In this document: piece by piece, positions 49,874-60,893 of the stretch | How positions within the stretch are numbered: the stretch's first letter is position 1 | Layout: each line of letters opens with the position of its first letter | From: Stenotrophomonas nitritireducens | Lineage (GTDB): Bacteria; Pseudomonadota; Gammaproteobacteria; Xanthomonadales; Xanthomonadaceae | DNA length: 64,000 nucleotides | Direction: 5' to 3' | Assembly (NCBI RefSeq): GCF_001431425.1 | Contig: NZ_LDJG01000012.1 | Coordinates: forward strand, 1 to 64,000 | Made by a program: the position numbers and the translations under genes | Notes under the pieces: model-generated | What the model saw: the letters and a program-made list of their open reading frames with translations, nothing else | Told to the model about the DNA's origin: nothing | Database searches by the model: none

Positions 49874-51687
49874 TCCGCTGGGGGCAGGACCGACAGGACT
49901 TCCTCGATTGTAGTCAGCCCCTGCGCCACCTTTTCAAGCCCGGTGCGGCGCAGCGTGCGTAGTCCCCCGGCGCGCGCTGCGCGGCTGAAACCGGCCAGGT
50001 CCATGTCACGCGCGATCAGTGCGCGCAGCCGCGGACCCAATGGCAGCAGCTCATACAGGCCGATCCGGCCCATGTAGCCGGTGCGCCGGCACTCCAGGCA
50101 GCCGACCGGCGCACAGGCGTGGATGGCATCAGGTAATGCCTCATCGCCATCACGCAGCGGCGCCCAGTCGGCGTCGTCGAGCACGTCGGCGCGCTTGCAG
50201 TGCGGGCACAGGGTGCGCACCAGGCGCTGCGCCAGCACGCCGTTGACGGTGGAGGCGATCAGGTAGTGCGGGATGCCCAGGTCGAGCAGGCGGGTGATGG
50301 CCGAGGGCGCGTCGTTGGTATGCAGGGTGGACAGCACCAGGTGGCCGGTCAGCGAGGCCTGCACCGCCATGTGCGCGGTCTCCAGGTCACGGATCTCGCC
50401 GATCATGATGATGTCCGGATCCTGGCGCAGCAGGGTGCGCACGCCGCTGGCGAAGTCCAGGTCGATGTTGGTCTGGACCTGCATCTGGTTGAACTCCGGC
50501 GCGATCATCTCGATCGGGTCCTCCACCGTGCACACGTTCACGTCCGGCGTGGCCAGCCGCTTGAGCGTGGAGTACAGGGTGGTGGTCTTGCCCGAGCCGG
50601 TGGGGCCGGTGACCAGCACGATGCCGTGCGGGCGGGCGACCAGTTCGTTCCAGCCGGCCGCCTCCTCCGGGCTGAAGCCCAGCTGCTCGATGCTCCTGAA
50701 CGCCGCGTCCGGGTCGAAGATGCGCATCACGCACTTCTCGCCGAACGCGGTGGGCATGGTCGACAGGCGCATCTCGACCTCGCGACCGCCCGGCGAACGG
50801 GTCTTGATGCGGCCGTCCTGCGGCCGCCGGCGTTCGGCCAGGTCCATGCGCCCGAGCACCTTGATGCGGCTGACCACGGCGGTCATCACCGTCGGTGGAA
50901 GCTCGAACACCTTGTGCAGCACGCCGTCGATGCGGAACCGCACCCGGCCCATGTCGCGGCGCGGCTCCAGGTGGATGTCGCTGGCGCGCTGCTCGTAGGC
51001 GTACTGCAGCAGCCAGTCGACGATGCTGACCACGTGGTGGTCGTCGGCGTTGACGTCGCCGGCGCGGCCCAGTTCCACCAACTGCTCGAAGCTGGGCAGG
51101 CTGCCGCCGCCGTCGCCGCGCGCGTCGCCGCGGGCATTGCGCACCGAGCGGGTGACACCGAAGAACTCCATCGAATAGCGGTGCAGGTCCAGCGGGTTGA
51201 CCAGCACGATCTCGACCCGGCGCCGGGTCAGGTGCTGCAGGTCGGGTATCCAGTCGCGCGCCATCGGTTCGCTGGTGGCCACCAGCACCCGCTCGGTGTC
51301 CATCGCCAGCGGCAGGATGCGGTGGCGCCGCGCATAGGCGTGCGAGACCACGGAGGTGGCGTTGGCCACGTCCACCCGGGTGGGGTCGATGCGCAGGTGG
51401 CCGATCCCGGTGCGGGCGGCCAGCCATTCGGTCAGCCGCTCCAGCCCCAGCTCGCCGGACGCCGGCGCCGCGGCGGCCAGCTTGAGGTTGGCCAGCAGCA
51501 CCAGCGGGTGCACCTCGCTGGCGTTGCGCGCGCCCTGCGCGGAGAAGCGGATGCGTTCCTGGTCGTGCGCGGCCACCAGGCCGTCGCCCAGCAGGGCGGC
51601 GGCGATGTTGGAAAACTGCAGTCGGCCGGGGGCGATGGCCACCGGCTGCGGCGGGGTCGGAGCGCTCTGCGCGGCCTGCTGTTCCAC
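49870..51687 (-). CDS. GspE/PilB-type secretion or pilus assembly ATPase
   Basis: A 605-residue hexameric ATPase of the type II secretion/type IV pilus family. It has an N-terminal N1E/MshE-like domain, then DIHLEPR, the Walker A GPTGSGKTT (about residues 361-369), the Asp box ending EDPIE, Walker B IMIGEIRD, the His box and the tetracysteine zinc site (CPHC...CLEC). The GTG at 51687 has AAGGAG upstream. No other secretion or pilus genes are nearby, so it is an orphan copy; which machine it drives cannot be told. Confidence 0.92.
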   Translation of the reverse strand: MEQQAAQSAPTPPQPVAIAPGRLQFSNIAAALLGDGLVAAHDQERIRFSAQGARNASEVHPLVLLANLKLAAAAPASGELGLERLTEWLAARTGIGHLRIDPTRVDVANATSVVSHAYARRHRILPLAMDTERVLVATSEPMARDWIPDLQHLTRRRVEIVLVNPLDLHRYSMEFFGVTRSVRNARGDARGDGGGSLPSFEQLVELGRAGDVNADDHHVVSIVDWLLQYAYEQRASDIHLEPRRDMGRVRFRIDGVLHKVFELPPTVMTAVVSRIKVLGRMDLAERRRPQDGRIKTRSPGGREVEMRLSTMPTAFGEKCVMRIFDPDAAFRSIEQLGFSPEEAAGWNELVARPHGIVLVTGPTGSGKTTTLYSTLKRLATPDVNVCTVEDPIEMIAPEFNQMQVQTNIDLDFASGVRTLLRQDPDIIMIGEIRDLETAHMAVQASLTGHLVLSTLHTNDAPSAITRLLDLGIPHYLIASTVNGVLAQRLVRTLCPHCKRADVLDDADWAPLRDGDEALPDAIHACAPVGCLECRRTGYMGRIGLYELLPLGPRLRALIARDMDLAGFSRAARAGGLRTLRRTGLEKVAQGLTTIEEVLSVLPPAE

Positions 51688-51725
51688 CTGAAACTCCTTG
51701 CTGGCGCGGCCGCCGCGCGGTCGCT

Positions 51726-51738
51726 CGCTATACTAGCG
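51726..51738 (+). promoter_or_regulatory. glyQ promoter -10 inside a small palindrome
   Basis: TATACT (51729-51734) is a good -10 element 29 bases before the glyQ ATG and is embedded in the inverted repeat CGCTA-TAC-TAGCG. A matching -35 was not obvious. The symmetry could mean a regulator site over the promoter or be fortuitous. Confidence 0.5.
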
Positions 51739-51763
51739 CACCCATCCGTACGGCCCAGGCAGC

Positions 51764-52671
<908 letters not shown>

Positions 52672-52675
<4 letters not shown>

Positions 52676-54894
52676 GCATGCAGCCGCTGCTGATCGAACT
52701 GGGCGTGGAAGAGCTGCCGGTCAAGGCGCTGCCGGGCCTGGCGCAGGCGTTCTTCGATGGCGTGATCGACGGGCTGGCCAGGCGCGGCATCGCCTTCGAG
52801 CGCGACGACGCCAAGCCGCTGTCCACCCCGCGCCGCCTCGCGGTGCTGCTGCCGGGCGTGGAAACCGAACAGCCCGAGCAGCACTCGGAGGTGTTCGGGC
52901 CGTACCTGAACATCGCGCTGGACGCCAACGGCGAACCGACCAAGGCGCTGCAGGGTTTCGCCGCCAAGGCCGGCATCGACTGGACCGCGCTGGAGCGCAC
53001 CACCGATGCCAAGGGCGAGCGCTTCGTGCTGCGTTCGGTGACCCCGGGCGCGAAGACCGCCACGCTGCTGCCGGAGATCGTGCGCGAGGCCATCGCCGCG
53101 ATGCCGATCCCCAAGCCGATGCGCTGGGGCGCGCATGAGTACGCCTTCGCCCGGCCGGTGCACTGGCTGGTGCTGCTGCACGGCAACGACGTGGTCGACG
53201 CCGAACTGCTCGGCCTGAAGTCCGACCGTTTCAGCCGCGGCCATCGCTTCATGGCCGACAAGCAGGTGTGGCTGAGCCACCCGTCCGACTACGTCGAATC
53301 GCTGAAGGCCGCCAACGTGCTGGTCGACGCCGACGCGCGCCGCGAGCGCATCGTGCACGAGGTCAACGCCGCCGCCGCGCAGGCCGGCGGCGTGGCGCGC
53401 ATCACCGACGACAACCTGGAACAGGTGGTCAACCTGGTCGAATGGCCGTCGGCGGTGCTGTGCGGTTTCGAGCGCGAATTCCTGGCGGTGCCGCAGGAAG
53501 CGCTGATCGAGACGATGGAGATCAACCAGAAGTTCTTCCCGGTGCTGGATGCCGCGGGCAAGCTGACCGAAAAGTTCATCGGCATCGCCAACATCGAATC
53601 GAAGGACGTGGCCGAGGTTTCCAAGGGCTACGAGCGGGTGATCCGCCCGCGCTTCTCCGATGCCAAGTTCTTCTTCGACGAGGACCTCAAGCAGGGCCTG
53701 GCGGCGATGGGCGACGGACTGAAGACCGTCACCTACCAGGCCAAGCTCGGCAGCGTGGCCGACAAGGTGGAGCGCGTGAGCGCGCTGGCGCAGGTCATCG
53801 CGCCGCAGGTGGGCGCCGACCCGGTGCAGGCCAGGCGTGCCGCCGAGCTGGCCAAGAACGACCTGCAGTCGCGCATGGTGGGCGAGTTCCCGGAACTGCA
53901 GGGCATCGCCGGCCGCCACTACGCCGTGGCCGGCGGCGAGTCGCCCGCCGTGGCGCTGGCCATCGACGAGGCTTACCAGCCGCGCTTCGCGGCCGACGAC
54001 ATCGCGCTGTCGCCGCTGGGCAAGGTGCTGGCGATCGCCGAGCGCCTGGACACGCTGGCCGGCGGTTTCGCCGCGGGCCTGAAGCCGACCGGCAACAAGG
54101 ACCCGTTCGCGCTGCGGCGCAATGCGCTGGGCCTGGCGCGGACGGTCATCGAATCCGGGTTTGATCTGGACCTGAAAACCCTGCTTTCCGCTGCGGCATC
54201 CCAGGCGTTTCTGGCAGTTGCGTCCGCAAGTCCCAAGGATGCGGAGAAGCTCAAGGCGCATTTCGGAAATTTGCTGGCCGATGCCTCCGCATCGACCGGC
54301 AATGCGTTCGTGCTCGAACAGTTGGGCCGGTTTGTTGCGCAGCAAGGCCATGATCTGCATGTGTTGGATACGGTGCCGGTGATATCCGAGCTGTACGACT
54401 TCATCATCGACCGCCTGAAGGGCTACTACGCCGACAAGGGCGTACCGGCCACCCACTTCAACGCCGTGGCCGAACTGAAGCCGGCCTCGCTGTACGACTT
54501 CGACCGCCGCATCGACGCCATCGGCACCTTCGCCCAGCTGCCGGAAGCCGAAGCACTGGCTGCCGCCAACAAGCGCATCCGCAACATCCTGCGCAAGGCC
54601 GAGGGCGACATCCCGGGCAGCATCGATCCGGCGCTGCTGCGCGAACCGGCCGAGAGCGAACTGGCCGAAGCGGTGGCCGCGGCCATCGACGACACCGGCG
54701 CGGCACTGGCCCAGAAGGACTACGTCAGCGTGCTCGGCCGGCTCGCCCGCCTGCGTCCGCAGGTCGACGCGTTCTTCGACGGGGTCATGGTCAATGCCGA
54801 AGACCCGGCGCTGCGCGGCAACCGCCTCGCCCTGCTGCGCACCCTGGGCGACCGCCTGGGCAGCGTCGCCGCCATCGAGCATCTGTCCGGCTGA
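52672..54894 (+). CDS. glyS: Glycyl-tRNA synthetase beta subunit, with an unusual insertion
   Basis: Binds tRNA-Gly and completes the alpha2beta2 enzyme. Family landmarks run throughout ([66 protein letters not shown]). The protein is 740 residues, about 45-50 longer than the usual 690 or so. The extra length sits between the DLDL strand (near 54171) and [14 protein letters not shown] (near 54388), where the family has about 20 residues and this copy about 70. That stretch is also poorer in GC (107 of 180 bases over 54181-54360 by hand count, against 42 of 60 at 54481-54540). The frame stays open, so the enzyme is probably functional. Confidence 0.96.
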
Positions 54895-54923
54895 TCGTTG
54901 TCGGCCGGTGCGGTCGCGTTCTG

Positions 54924-54952
54924 GAAGGTCCGCCCCGGCGGACCTTCTTTTT
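54924..54952 (+). terminator. Rho-independent terminator of glyQS
   Basis: GAAGGTCCGCC (54924-54934) pairs perfectly with GGCGGACCTTC (54937-54947) and is followed by five T residues. This is the clearest intrinsic terminator in the window, 30 bases after glyS. Confidence 0.92.
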
Positions 54953-55023
54953 GTGCTCTTTACGCTGGTTTCACGCCGGATTTGCCAGCCATGCCGCGAT
55001 TTTGCCGGTCACGTTCGGCCCGG

Positions 55024-55029
55024 TATGCT
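55024..55029 (+). promoter_or_regulatory. -10 element of leaderless tamA transcript
   Basis: TATGCT, then six bases (CCCGC preceded by G) and the ATG at 55036. TTGCCG at 55002-55007 is a reasonable -35 at 16-base spacing. The start would be the A of the ATG. Confidence 0.55.
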
Positions 55030-55035
55030 GCCCGC

Positions 55036-56820
55036 ATGCTGCCTGCCCGAATCCTGCGCCCCTTCCTTTCCGTTGCCCTGCTGGCAGCCTTCTCCGCCCA
55101 TGCCCGCGGCACCATCGAAAAGGTGCAGATCAAGGGCCTGGACAAGGGCGACGATGCGGCCATCATCGAGAACATCGAGGTTTCGCTGTCGCTGTACGAC
55201 ACCATCGGCAAGGTGCAGGGCGAATCGCGCCTGGAGTACCTGCTGTCGCAGGCCGAGCGGCAGACCCGGCAGGCGCTGGAGCCGTTCGGCTACTACAACC
55301 CGACCATCACCGTGGAAGCGCCGCGCGAGGGCGATACGGTGCGGGTGGTGATCCAGGTGGAGAAGGGCGAACCGGTGCGGGTGCGCCATTCGGAGGTGGT
55401 CATCACCGGCCCGGCCGCGCGTGACCGCTACCTGCAGCAGGACCTGGAGGATTTCGAGCCGCGCGAGGGCGAACCGTTCGACCACAGCACCTACGAGGCC
55501 AGCAAGGTCGTCGTCACCCGGCGCCTGTCCGAGCGTGGCTACTTCGACTCGGACTTCACCCAGCGCAAGGTCGAGATCACCCGCGCCGAGAACGCGGCCG
55601 ACATCTTCCTGAGCTGGGACAGCGGCCGCCGCTACAACATGGGCCGCATCAGCTTCAACCAGGACTATTTCCGCCCGGGGCTGTTCGACCCGCTGGTGTA
55701 CTGGGAAGAGGGCAGCTACTGGCATGAAGGCAAGCTCGACCGCCTGCGCGAATCGCTGACCAAGCTGGACTACTTCAGCACCATCGACATCCAGCCGCAC
55801 CCGGACGATGCCTATGGCGACGGCGAGGTACCGGTGGACGTGAACCTCACCCTGGCCAAGCGCACCGTCTACACCGCCGGCCTGAGCTACGGCAGTGAAA
55901 GCGGGCCGGGTGTGCGCGGCGGCGTGGAACGGCGCTACGTCAACAGCCGCGGCCACAAGCTCAACACGCAGCTGGACTATGCGCAGAAGCGCAAGAGCCT
56001 GATCACCAGCTACCGGATACCCGCGTTCCGCTGGCTCGACGGCTGGTACACCTTCGCCGTCAGCGCCTATGACGAGCAGACGCGCTACATCGACATGCGC
56101 AACTTCAAGCTCATCGCCAGCCGCAGCGGCGAGATCAACGAGCACTGGACCGCCATCGCTTCGGTCAACGCGCTGCGCGAGCGCTGGCGCTACAGTTCCG
56201 GCGACCAGTTCACCAACGCGGTCTACCAGTACTCGACGCTGGTATATCCGCAGCTGACCGCCGACTACGTGGACGTGGACGACAAGGCCTTCCCGCGCCG
56301 CGGCTTCAGCGGCAATGCCACGCTGCGCGGCGGCATCGAGGGCGCCGGTTCGGACACCAGCTTCGTCCAGGCCGATGCCACGCTGCGCTGGTACATGCCG
56401 CTCGGCGACAGCGACCGCCTGATCCTGCGCGGCCAGGCCGGCACCACCTGGACCAGCGACCTGGTGGCGATGCCGCCGAGCCTGCGCTATTTCGCCGGTG
56501 GCGACCGCTCGATCCGCGGCTATGCCTGGCGCGAGGTCGGGCCGCGCACGCCGGCCCCGGACAAGTACGCGCTCGGCGCCAAGCACCTGGTGGTCGGCTC
56601 GGCCGAGTACGAGCATTACTTCGGCGGCGGCCCGTGGGGCGCGGCGGTGTTCGTGGACACCGGCAGCGCCTTCGACAACACCATCGACCTGCATACCGGC
56701 GTCGGCTTCGGCGTGCGCTGGAAATCGCCGGTGGGACCGGTGCGCATCGACATCGCCCATGGCCTGAACCACCCCGATTCGCAGTTCCAGCTGTACCTGA
56801 ACATCGGAGCCGACCTGTGA
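55036..56820 (+). CDS. tamA: Translocation and assembly module outer-membrane protein TamA
   Basis: Omp85-family barrel that works with TamB in outer-membrane biogenesis. A signal peptide (about residues 1-22, AHA-RG) is followed by POTRA-like repeats and a C-terminal 16-strand barrel. The conserved surface-loop motif is GGDRSIRGYAWREVGP, and the last strand reads GPVRIDIAHGLN...FQLYLNIG. I chose the ATG at 55036, which starts the signal peptide and has a -10 element six bases ahead. The stop overlaps the tamB GTG. Confidence 0.93.
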   Translation: MLPARILRPFLSVALLAAFSAHARGTIEKVQIKGLDKGDDAAIIENIEVSLSLYDTIGKVQGESRLEYLLSQAERQTRQALEPFGYYNPTITVEAPREGDTVRVVIQVEKGEPVRVRHSEVVITGPAARDRYLQQDLEDFEPREGEPFDHSTYEASKVVVTRRLSERGYFDSDFTQRKVEITRAENAADIFLSWDSGRRYNMGRISFNQDYFRPGLFDPLVYWEEGSYWHEGKLDRLRESLTKLDYFSTIDIQPHPDDAYGDGEVPVDVNLTLAKRTVYTAGLSYGSESGPGVRGGVERRYVNSRGHKLNTQLDYAQKRKSLITSYRIPAFRWLDGWYTFAVSAYDEQTRYIDMRNFKLIASRSGEINEHWTAIASVNALRERWRYSSGDQFTNAVYQYSTLVYPQLTADYVDVDDKAFPRRGFSGNATLRGGIEGAGSDTSFVQADATLRWYMPLGDSDRLILRGQAGTTWTSDLVAMPPSLRYFAGGDRSIRGYAWREVGPRTPAPDKYALGAKHLVVGSAEYEHYFGGGPWGAAVFVDTGSAFDNTIDLHTGVGFGVRWKSPVGPVRIDIAHGLNHPDSQFQLYLNIGADL

Positions 56821-59800
56821 GCCGCCGCCCCGATCCCGCCGCCTCCGGCGACATGACCCCCGAGGAGCGCGAAGCGCGCATCGCCGAACTGCGCGCGCGG
56901 CGCCGGGCGCGGATGCGCACGCTGGCGATCCGCAGCGGCATCGGCATCGGCGCGCTCGTGGTGCTGGCCGTGCTGGCGCTGTACTGGCTGCTGCAGACCG
57001 TGGCCGGGCGCGACGTGCTGCTGGCGCAGGTGGTGGCGCGGTTGCCGGCCAACTCGTCGCTCACCTGGAGCAAGGCCGAAGGTCCGCTGGCCGGGCCGCT
57101 GGTGCTGCACGACCTGGATTTCCGCTACGAGGACATCCACTTCAGCGCCGCGCAGGCCTATCTGGACCCGGACATCCGTCCGCTGCTGGGGCGCAAGCTG
57201 CGCCTGGACCTGTTGCGGATCCGCGACGCGCAGCTGGAACTGGGGCCGTCGGAAGACAAGCCGTTCGAACTGCCGCGCTGGCCCGACGTGCTGCCGGCCA
57301 TCGAGCTGCCGCTGGCGCTGCAGGCCGACACCATCGAAATCGATGGCCTGCGCATCGTCCAGCAGGACGCGCCGCCGATCGACATCGCCCGCCTCCGCGG
57401 CGGCATCGAGGCCGCCGACGGCGAGTTCCGCGCCACCCAGCTCAAGGTCGCCAGCAACCTGGGCGACTTCCGCATCGACGGCCACTACCTGCCGCGCCGC
57501 GATTACCGCACCGACCTCACCGTGCGCGCGTTGATGCCGGCGCGGCCGGGCCAGCCGCGCGCGCGCCTGGGGCTGGTCGCGCGTGGCGACCTGGCGCACA
57601 TGGAGGTCGCGCTGGCCGGCCATGCGCCGCAGCCGCTGCAGGCCAGACTGGTGCTGGACGGCCGCATCGACCCGGTATGGAACGTGTCCGCGCGCAGCGA
57701 GGAACTGGACCTCGGCCAGCTCGTGCCCGCGCAGTACCTGGCGCAGGCGCCCGCGCCGCTGGCGCTGGATTTCACCGCCCGCGGCCGCGGCGGCAACGCG
57801 CAGCTGCGCGGCCGCGTGCGCCAGGGCGACCAGGAACTGGTGCTGGCGCCGTCCAATATCGGCATCGACAACCAGGTGCTGACTGTTTCGCCCTTGGTGG
57901 CCGAGGCCTTCGGCGGCAGCGTGCGCCTGCAGGGCAGCGCCGATTTCAGCGATGCGCAGAATCCCGGTTTCCGCTTCGCGGTGGTGGCCAACCAGCTGAC
58001 CTGGACGCCCGCACCCGATCCGGCGGCACCGCACACCGCGCCGGTGCCGATGCACCTGAAGGAGGCGCGCCTGGGCGTGGCCGGCAACCTCAAGAACTGG
58101 GCGGCGATCGGCAAGGCGGACGTCGCCCGCGAGGCGCAGGACGCCAGCCTCGATTTCGACGTGCGCGGCAGCGACCAGCAGGCCCGCATCGAGAAGCTCA
58201 AGGCGACGACGCCGGGCGGTTCGCTCGATCTCACCGGATCGGCGGCGTGGGAACCGGTGTTGTCGTGGGACGTGGACGCCCGCTTGGCCAGCTTCGATCC
58301 GGGTTATTTCCTGCCGGGCTGGGAAGGCAACCTGTCCGGCACGCTGGCCTCCACCGGCAAGCAGCTGCCGCCGCCCGCCGGTACCGACGACCTGCGCGTG
58401 GAAGCCACCCTCGACGTACCGCAGCTGCACGGCCGCCTGCGCGGGCGCAGCGTCGATGCGCGCGCCAAGGTGGCCCTGCAGGGCACCCAGGGCGAGGGCG
58501 ACGTGCGCCTGGTGCTGGGCGACAGCCATATCGAGGCCAAGGGCAAGGTCGGCGACCGCCTGGACGTGGACGCGAAGCTGCAGCCGCTGCACCTGTCCGA
58601 CCTGCTGCCCGGCGCCAGCGGCAGCCTGGCCGGCAGCGTGCAGGTGCGTGGCACGCCGGCGCAGCCGGACATCAGCGCCGACCTGCGCGGCGACGGCCTG
58701 CAATGGGACGACTGGAAGGCGGGGCAGGTCGGCATCACCGGCCGCCTGCCGTGGCGCGGCGACGACGGCGCGCTGCAGGTGCAGGCCAGCGCGGTGCAGG
58801 TGGGCATGCTGCTCGACCGCCTGCGCATCGACGCGCGCGGCAGCCTGCAGGACCTGCATCTGGACGCGGACGCCCGCAACGACCTTGGCGCGCTGGCGCT
58901 GTCCGGCAGCGTGCGCCAGGCCGGGCAGGCGTGGCGCGGCGAACTGGCGACGCTGCGGGTGGCGCCGGTCAAGGGCGCGCCGTGGCAGCTGCGGCAACCG
59001 GCGGCGTTCGCCGTGCAGGGCAGCAACTTCACCCTCGGCGATACCTGCCTCGGCTCGGAAACCGGTGGTGCGCTGTGCGCCGGTGCGGAGTGGCCGCGCG
59101 AAGGCGTGCGCCTGCGTGGCGACGCATTGCCGCTGGCGCTGGTGCAGCCATGGCTGCCGCCGAACGCCGGCCGGCGCATGTACCTGCGCGGCGAACTCAC
59201 CCTGGACGGCCAGCTGCGCCCGCGCGGCAAGGCCTGGGAGGGCAGTTTCAAGGTCGCTTCGGCTGAGGGCGGCATCCGCCTGGGCGACAACGCCCGCGGC
59301 GAGCTGATGCGCTACGACCACTTCTCCATCAACGTGGACATGCAGCCGGGCGGCATCAACGGCTACCTCGGCGTCGGCTTCCAGGGCGACGGCTTCGTCG
59401 ATGCCCGGGTGCGCACCGGCTGGGAGCCGAACGCGGCATTGAACGGCGAGCTGTACCTGAACATGTCGCGGCTGTACTGGATGGAGCTGTTCTCGCCCGA
59501 CCTGGTGCGGCCCAAGGGACTGGTCGAAGGCCACGTCAGCCTGCGCGGCACGCTTGCGCAGCCCTCGCTGGGCGGCGAGGCGAAGCTGAGCGATTTCGCC
59601 GGCGAGTTCCCTGCGCTCGGCCTGACCCTGAGCGAAGGCAAGGGCAGCTTCACCGCCCAGCCCGACGGCTCGGCGCGCATCGCCGCGGAGGTGAAGACCG
59701 GCGGCGAAGGCGCGCTGAAGGTGCAGGGCGGGCTGTCCTGGTTCGGCGACGCGCAGCCGCTGCAGCTGCACATCGGCGGCGACAAGGTGCTGGTCTCCAA

Positions 59801-60692
59801 CACCAGCGAACTGCGCGTGGTGGCCAATCCCGATCTCGACTTCACCCTGGCTGGCACCGCCATGGAACTACGCGGCAGCGTGCACGTGCCCGAGGCGGCG
59901 ATCGACCTGGAGCGCCTGGACCGCGGTACCTCGGTATCCGAAGACGTGGTGGTGCTCGATCCGGTCGATCCGGAGGAGTCGCGCTCCTCGCCGCTGGACA
60001 TGGATCTGGCGGTCAGCCTCGGCGACAAGGTGAAGATGAGCGGCTTCGGCCTGAAGGGCGCGCTGACCGGCAAGATGCAGGTGCGCGCGCGTCCGGGCCG
60101 CGAAATGACCGCCAACGGCGGGCTGGAGGTCAGCGGCCGCTACAAGGCCTACGGCCAGGACCTGACCATCACCCAGGGCCAGCTGCTGTGGAACCACGGC
60201 ATCGTCTCCGACCCGCGCATCAACATCCGCGCCCAGCGCGGCATCGGCGAGGTCACCGCCGGCATCGTCGTCACCGGCCGCGCGCAGCAGCCGCGCGTGG
60301 ACGTGTGGTCGGATCCGGCGATGTCGCAGTCCGAGGCGCTGTCCTACCTCGTGCTCGGCCGCAGCCTGAGCATGGCCAGCAGCGACCAGGCGCAGCAGGT
60401 CAACGCCGCCTCGGCGGCGCTGTCGGCCGGCAGCGGCCTGCTCGCCGCGCAGGTCGGCGCCAAGCTCGGCCTGGACGACGCCGGCGTCAGCCAGTCGCGC
60501 GCGCTGGGCGGCGCGGTACTCGGCGTGGGCAAGTTCATCACTCCCAAGCTCTACGTCGGCTACGGCGTATCGCTGATCGGCAGCGGTTCGGTGCTCACGC
60601 TGAAATACCTGCTGCGCCGCGGTTTCGACATCGAAGTGGAATCCAGCACCGTGGAGAACCGCGGTTCGGTGAACTGGCGCAAGGAAAAGTAG
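56817..60692 (+). CDS. tamB: Translocation and assembly module inner-membrane protein TamB
   Basis: A 1291-residue AsmA-like protein anchored by one N-terminal helix (about residues 38-60) and spanning the periplasm as a long beta-groove thought to carry phospholipids or assist barrel assembly. The C-terminal DUF490/TamB domain is recognisable (GLEVSGRYKAYGQDLTITQG, LLWNHGIVSDPRINIRA, SEALSYLVLGRSL, KLYVGYGVSLIGSG). The GTG at 56817 overlaps the tamA stop and has CGGAG upstream. The tamA-tamB pair is complete. Confidence 0.94.
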   Translation: MSRRPDPAASGDMTPEEREARIAELRARRRARMRTLAIRSGIGIGALVVLAVLALYWLLQTVAGRDVLLAQVVARLPANSSLTWSKAEGPLAGPLVLHDLDFRYEDIHFSAAQAYLDPDIRPLLGRKLRLDLLRIRDAQLELGPSEDKPFELPRWPDVLPAIELPLALQADTIEIDGLRIVQQDAPPIDIARLRGGIEAADGEFRATQLKVASNLGDFRIDGHYLPRRDYRTDLTVRALMPARPGQPRARLGLVARGDLAHMEVALAGHAPQPLQARLVLDGRIDPVWNVSARSEELDLGQLVPAQYLAQAPAPLALDFTARGRGGNAQLRGRVRQGDQELVLAPSNIGIDNQVLTVSPLVAEAFGGSVRLQGSADFSDAQNPGFRFAVVANQLTWTPAPDPAAPHTAPVPMHLKEARLGVAGNLKNWAAIGKADVAREAQDASLDFDVRGSDQQARIEKLKATTPGGSLDLTGSAAWEPVLSWDVDARLASFDPGYFLPGWEGNLSGTLASTGKQLPPPAGTDDLRVEATLDVPQLHGRLRGRSVDARAKVALQGTQGEGDVRLVLGDSHIEAKGKVGDRLDVDAKLQPLHLSDLLPGASGSLAGSVQVRGTPAQPDISADLRGDGLQWDDWKAGQVGITGRLPWRGDDGALQVQASAVQVGMLLDRLRIDARGSLQDLHLDADARNDLGALALSGSVRQAGQAWRGELATLRVAPVKGAPWQLRQPAAFAVQGSNFTLGDTCLGSETGGALCAGAEWPREGVRLRGDALPLALVQPWLPPNAGRRMYLRGELTLDGQLRPRGKAWEGSFKVASAEGGIRLGDNARGELMRYDHFSINVDMQPGGINGYLGVGFQGDGFVDARVRTGWEPNAALNGELYLNMSRLYWMELFSPDLVRPKGLVEGHVSLRGTLAQPSLGGEAKLSDFAGEFPALGLTLSEGKGSFTAQPDGSARIAAEVKTGGEGALKVQGGLSWFGDAQPLQLHIGGDKVLVSNTSELRVVANPDLDFTLAGTAMELRGSVHVPEAAIDLERLDRGTSVSEDVVVLDPVDPEESRSSPLDMDLAVSLGDKVKMSGFGLKGALTGKMQVRARPGREMTANGGLEVSGRYKAYGQDLTITQGQLLWNHGIVSDPRINIRAQRGIGEVTAGIVVTGRAQQPRVDVWSDPAMSQSEALSYLVLGRSLSMASSDQAQQVNAASAALSAGSGLLAAQVGAKLGLDDAGVSQSRALGGAVLGVGKFITPKLYVGYGVSLIGSGSVLTLKYLLRRGFDIEVESSTVENRGSVNWRKEK

Positions 60693-60734
60693 CGGGCACG
60701 GCGCCGGCGAATCGATCCGGCGAGCGGAAGGTTG

Positions 60735-60756
60735 CCACCGCCGCCGGGAGCGGTGG
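60735..60756. repeat. Hairpin between convergent tamB and sialidase-like genes
   Basis: CCACCGC (60735-60741) and GCGGTGG (60750-60756) pair around an eight-base loop, 43 bases after the tamB stop. There is no T-run. The rest of 60693-60893 shows nothing recognisable. Confidence 0.45.
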
Positions 60757-60893
60757 TCCGTGCCGGGTCTGGCGCTCCTGCAGGCGCGCTGCCGTGTTGC
60801 AGGGCCGCCGCACGCAGCCATGGGCTGGGTGCAGCAGGATCGTGGACATGCTTTTGCGGAGCGGGCATGCCCCGTCGCGCACCCGGTCGCGGC

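Noticed and set aside
49870..51687. Assignment as gspE of a type II secretion operon
   Set aside because: No other secretion genes flank it, and its neighbours are an amidotransferase and glyQS, so a specific system name is not justified.
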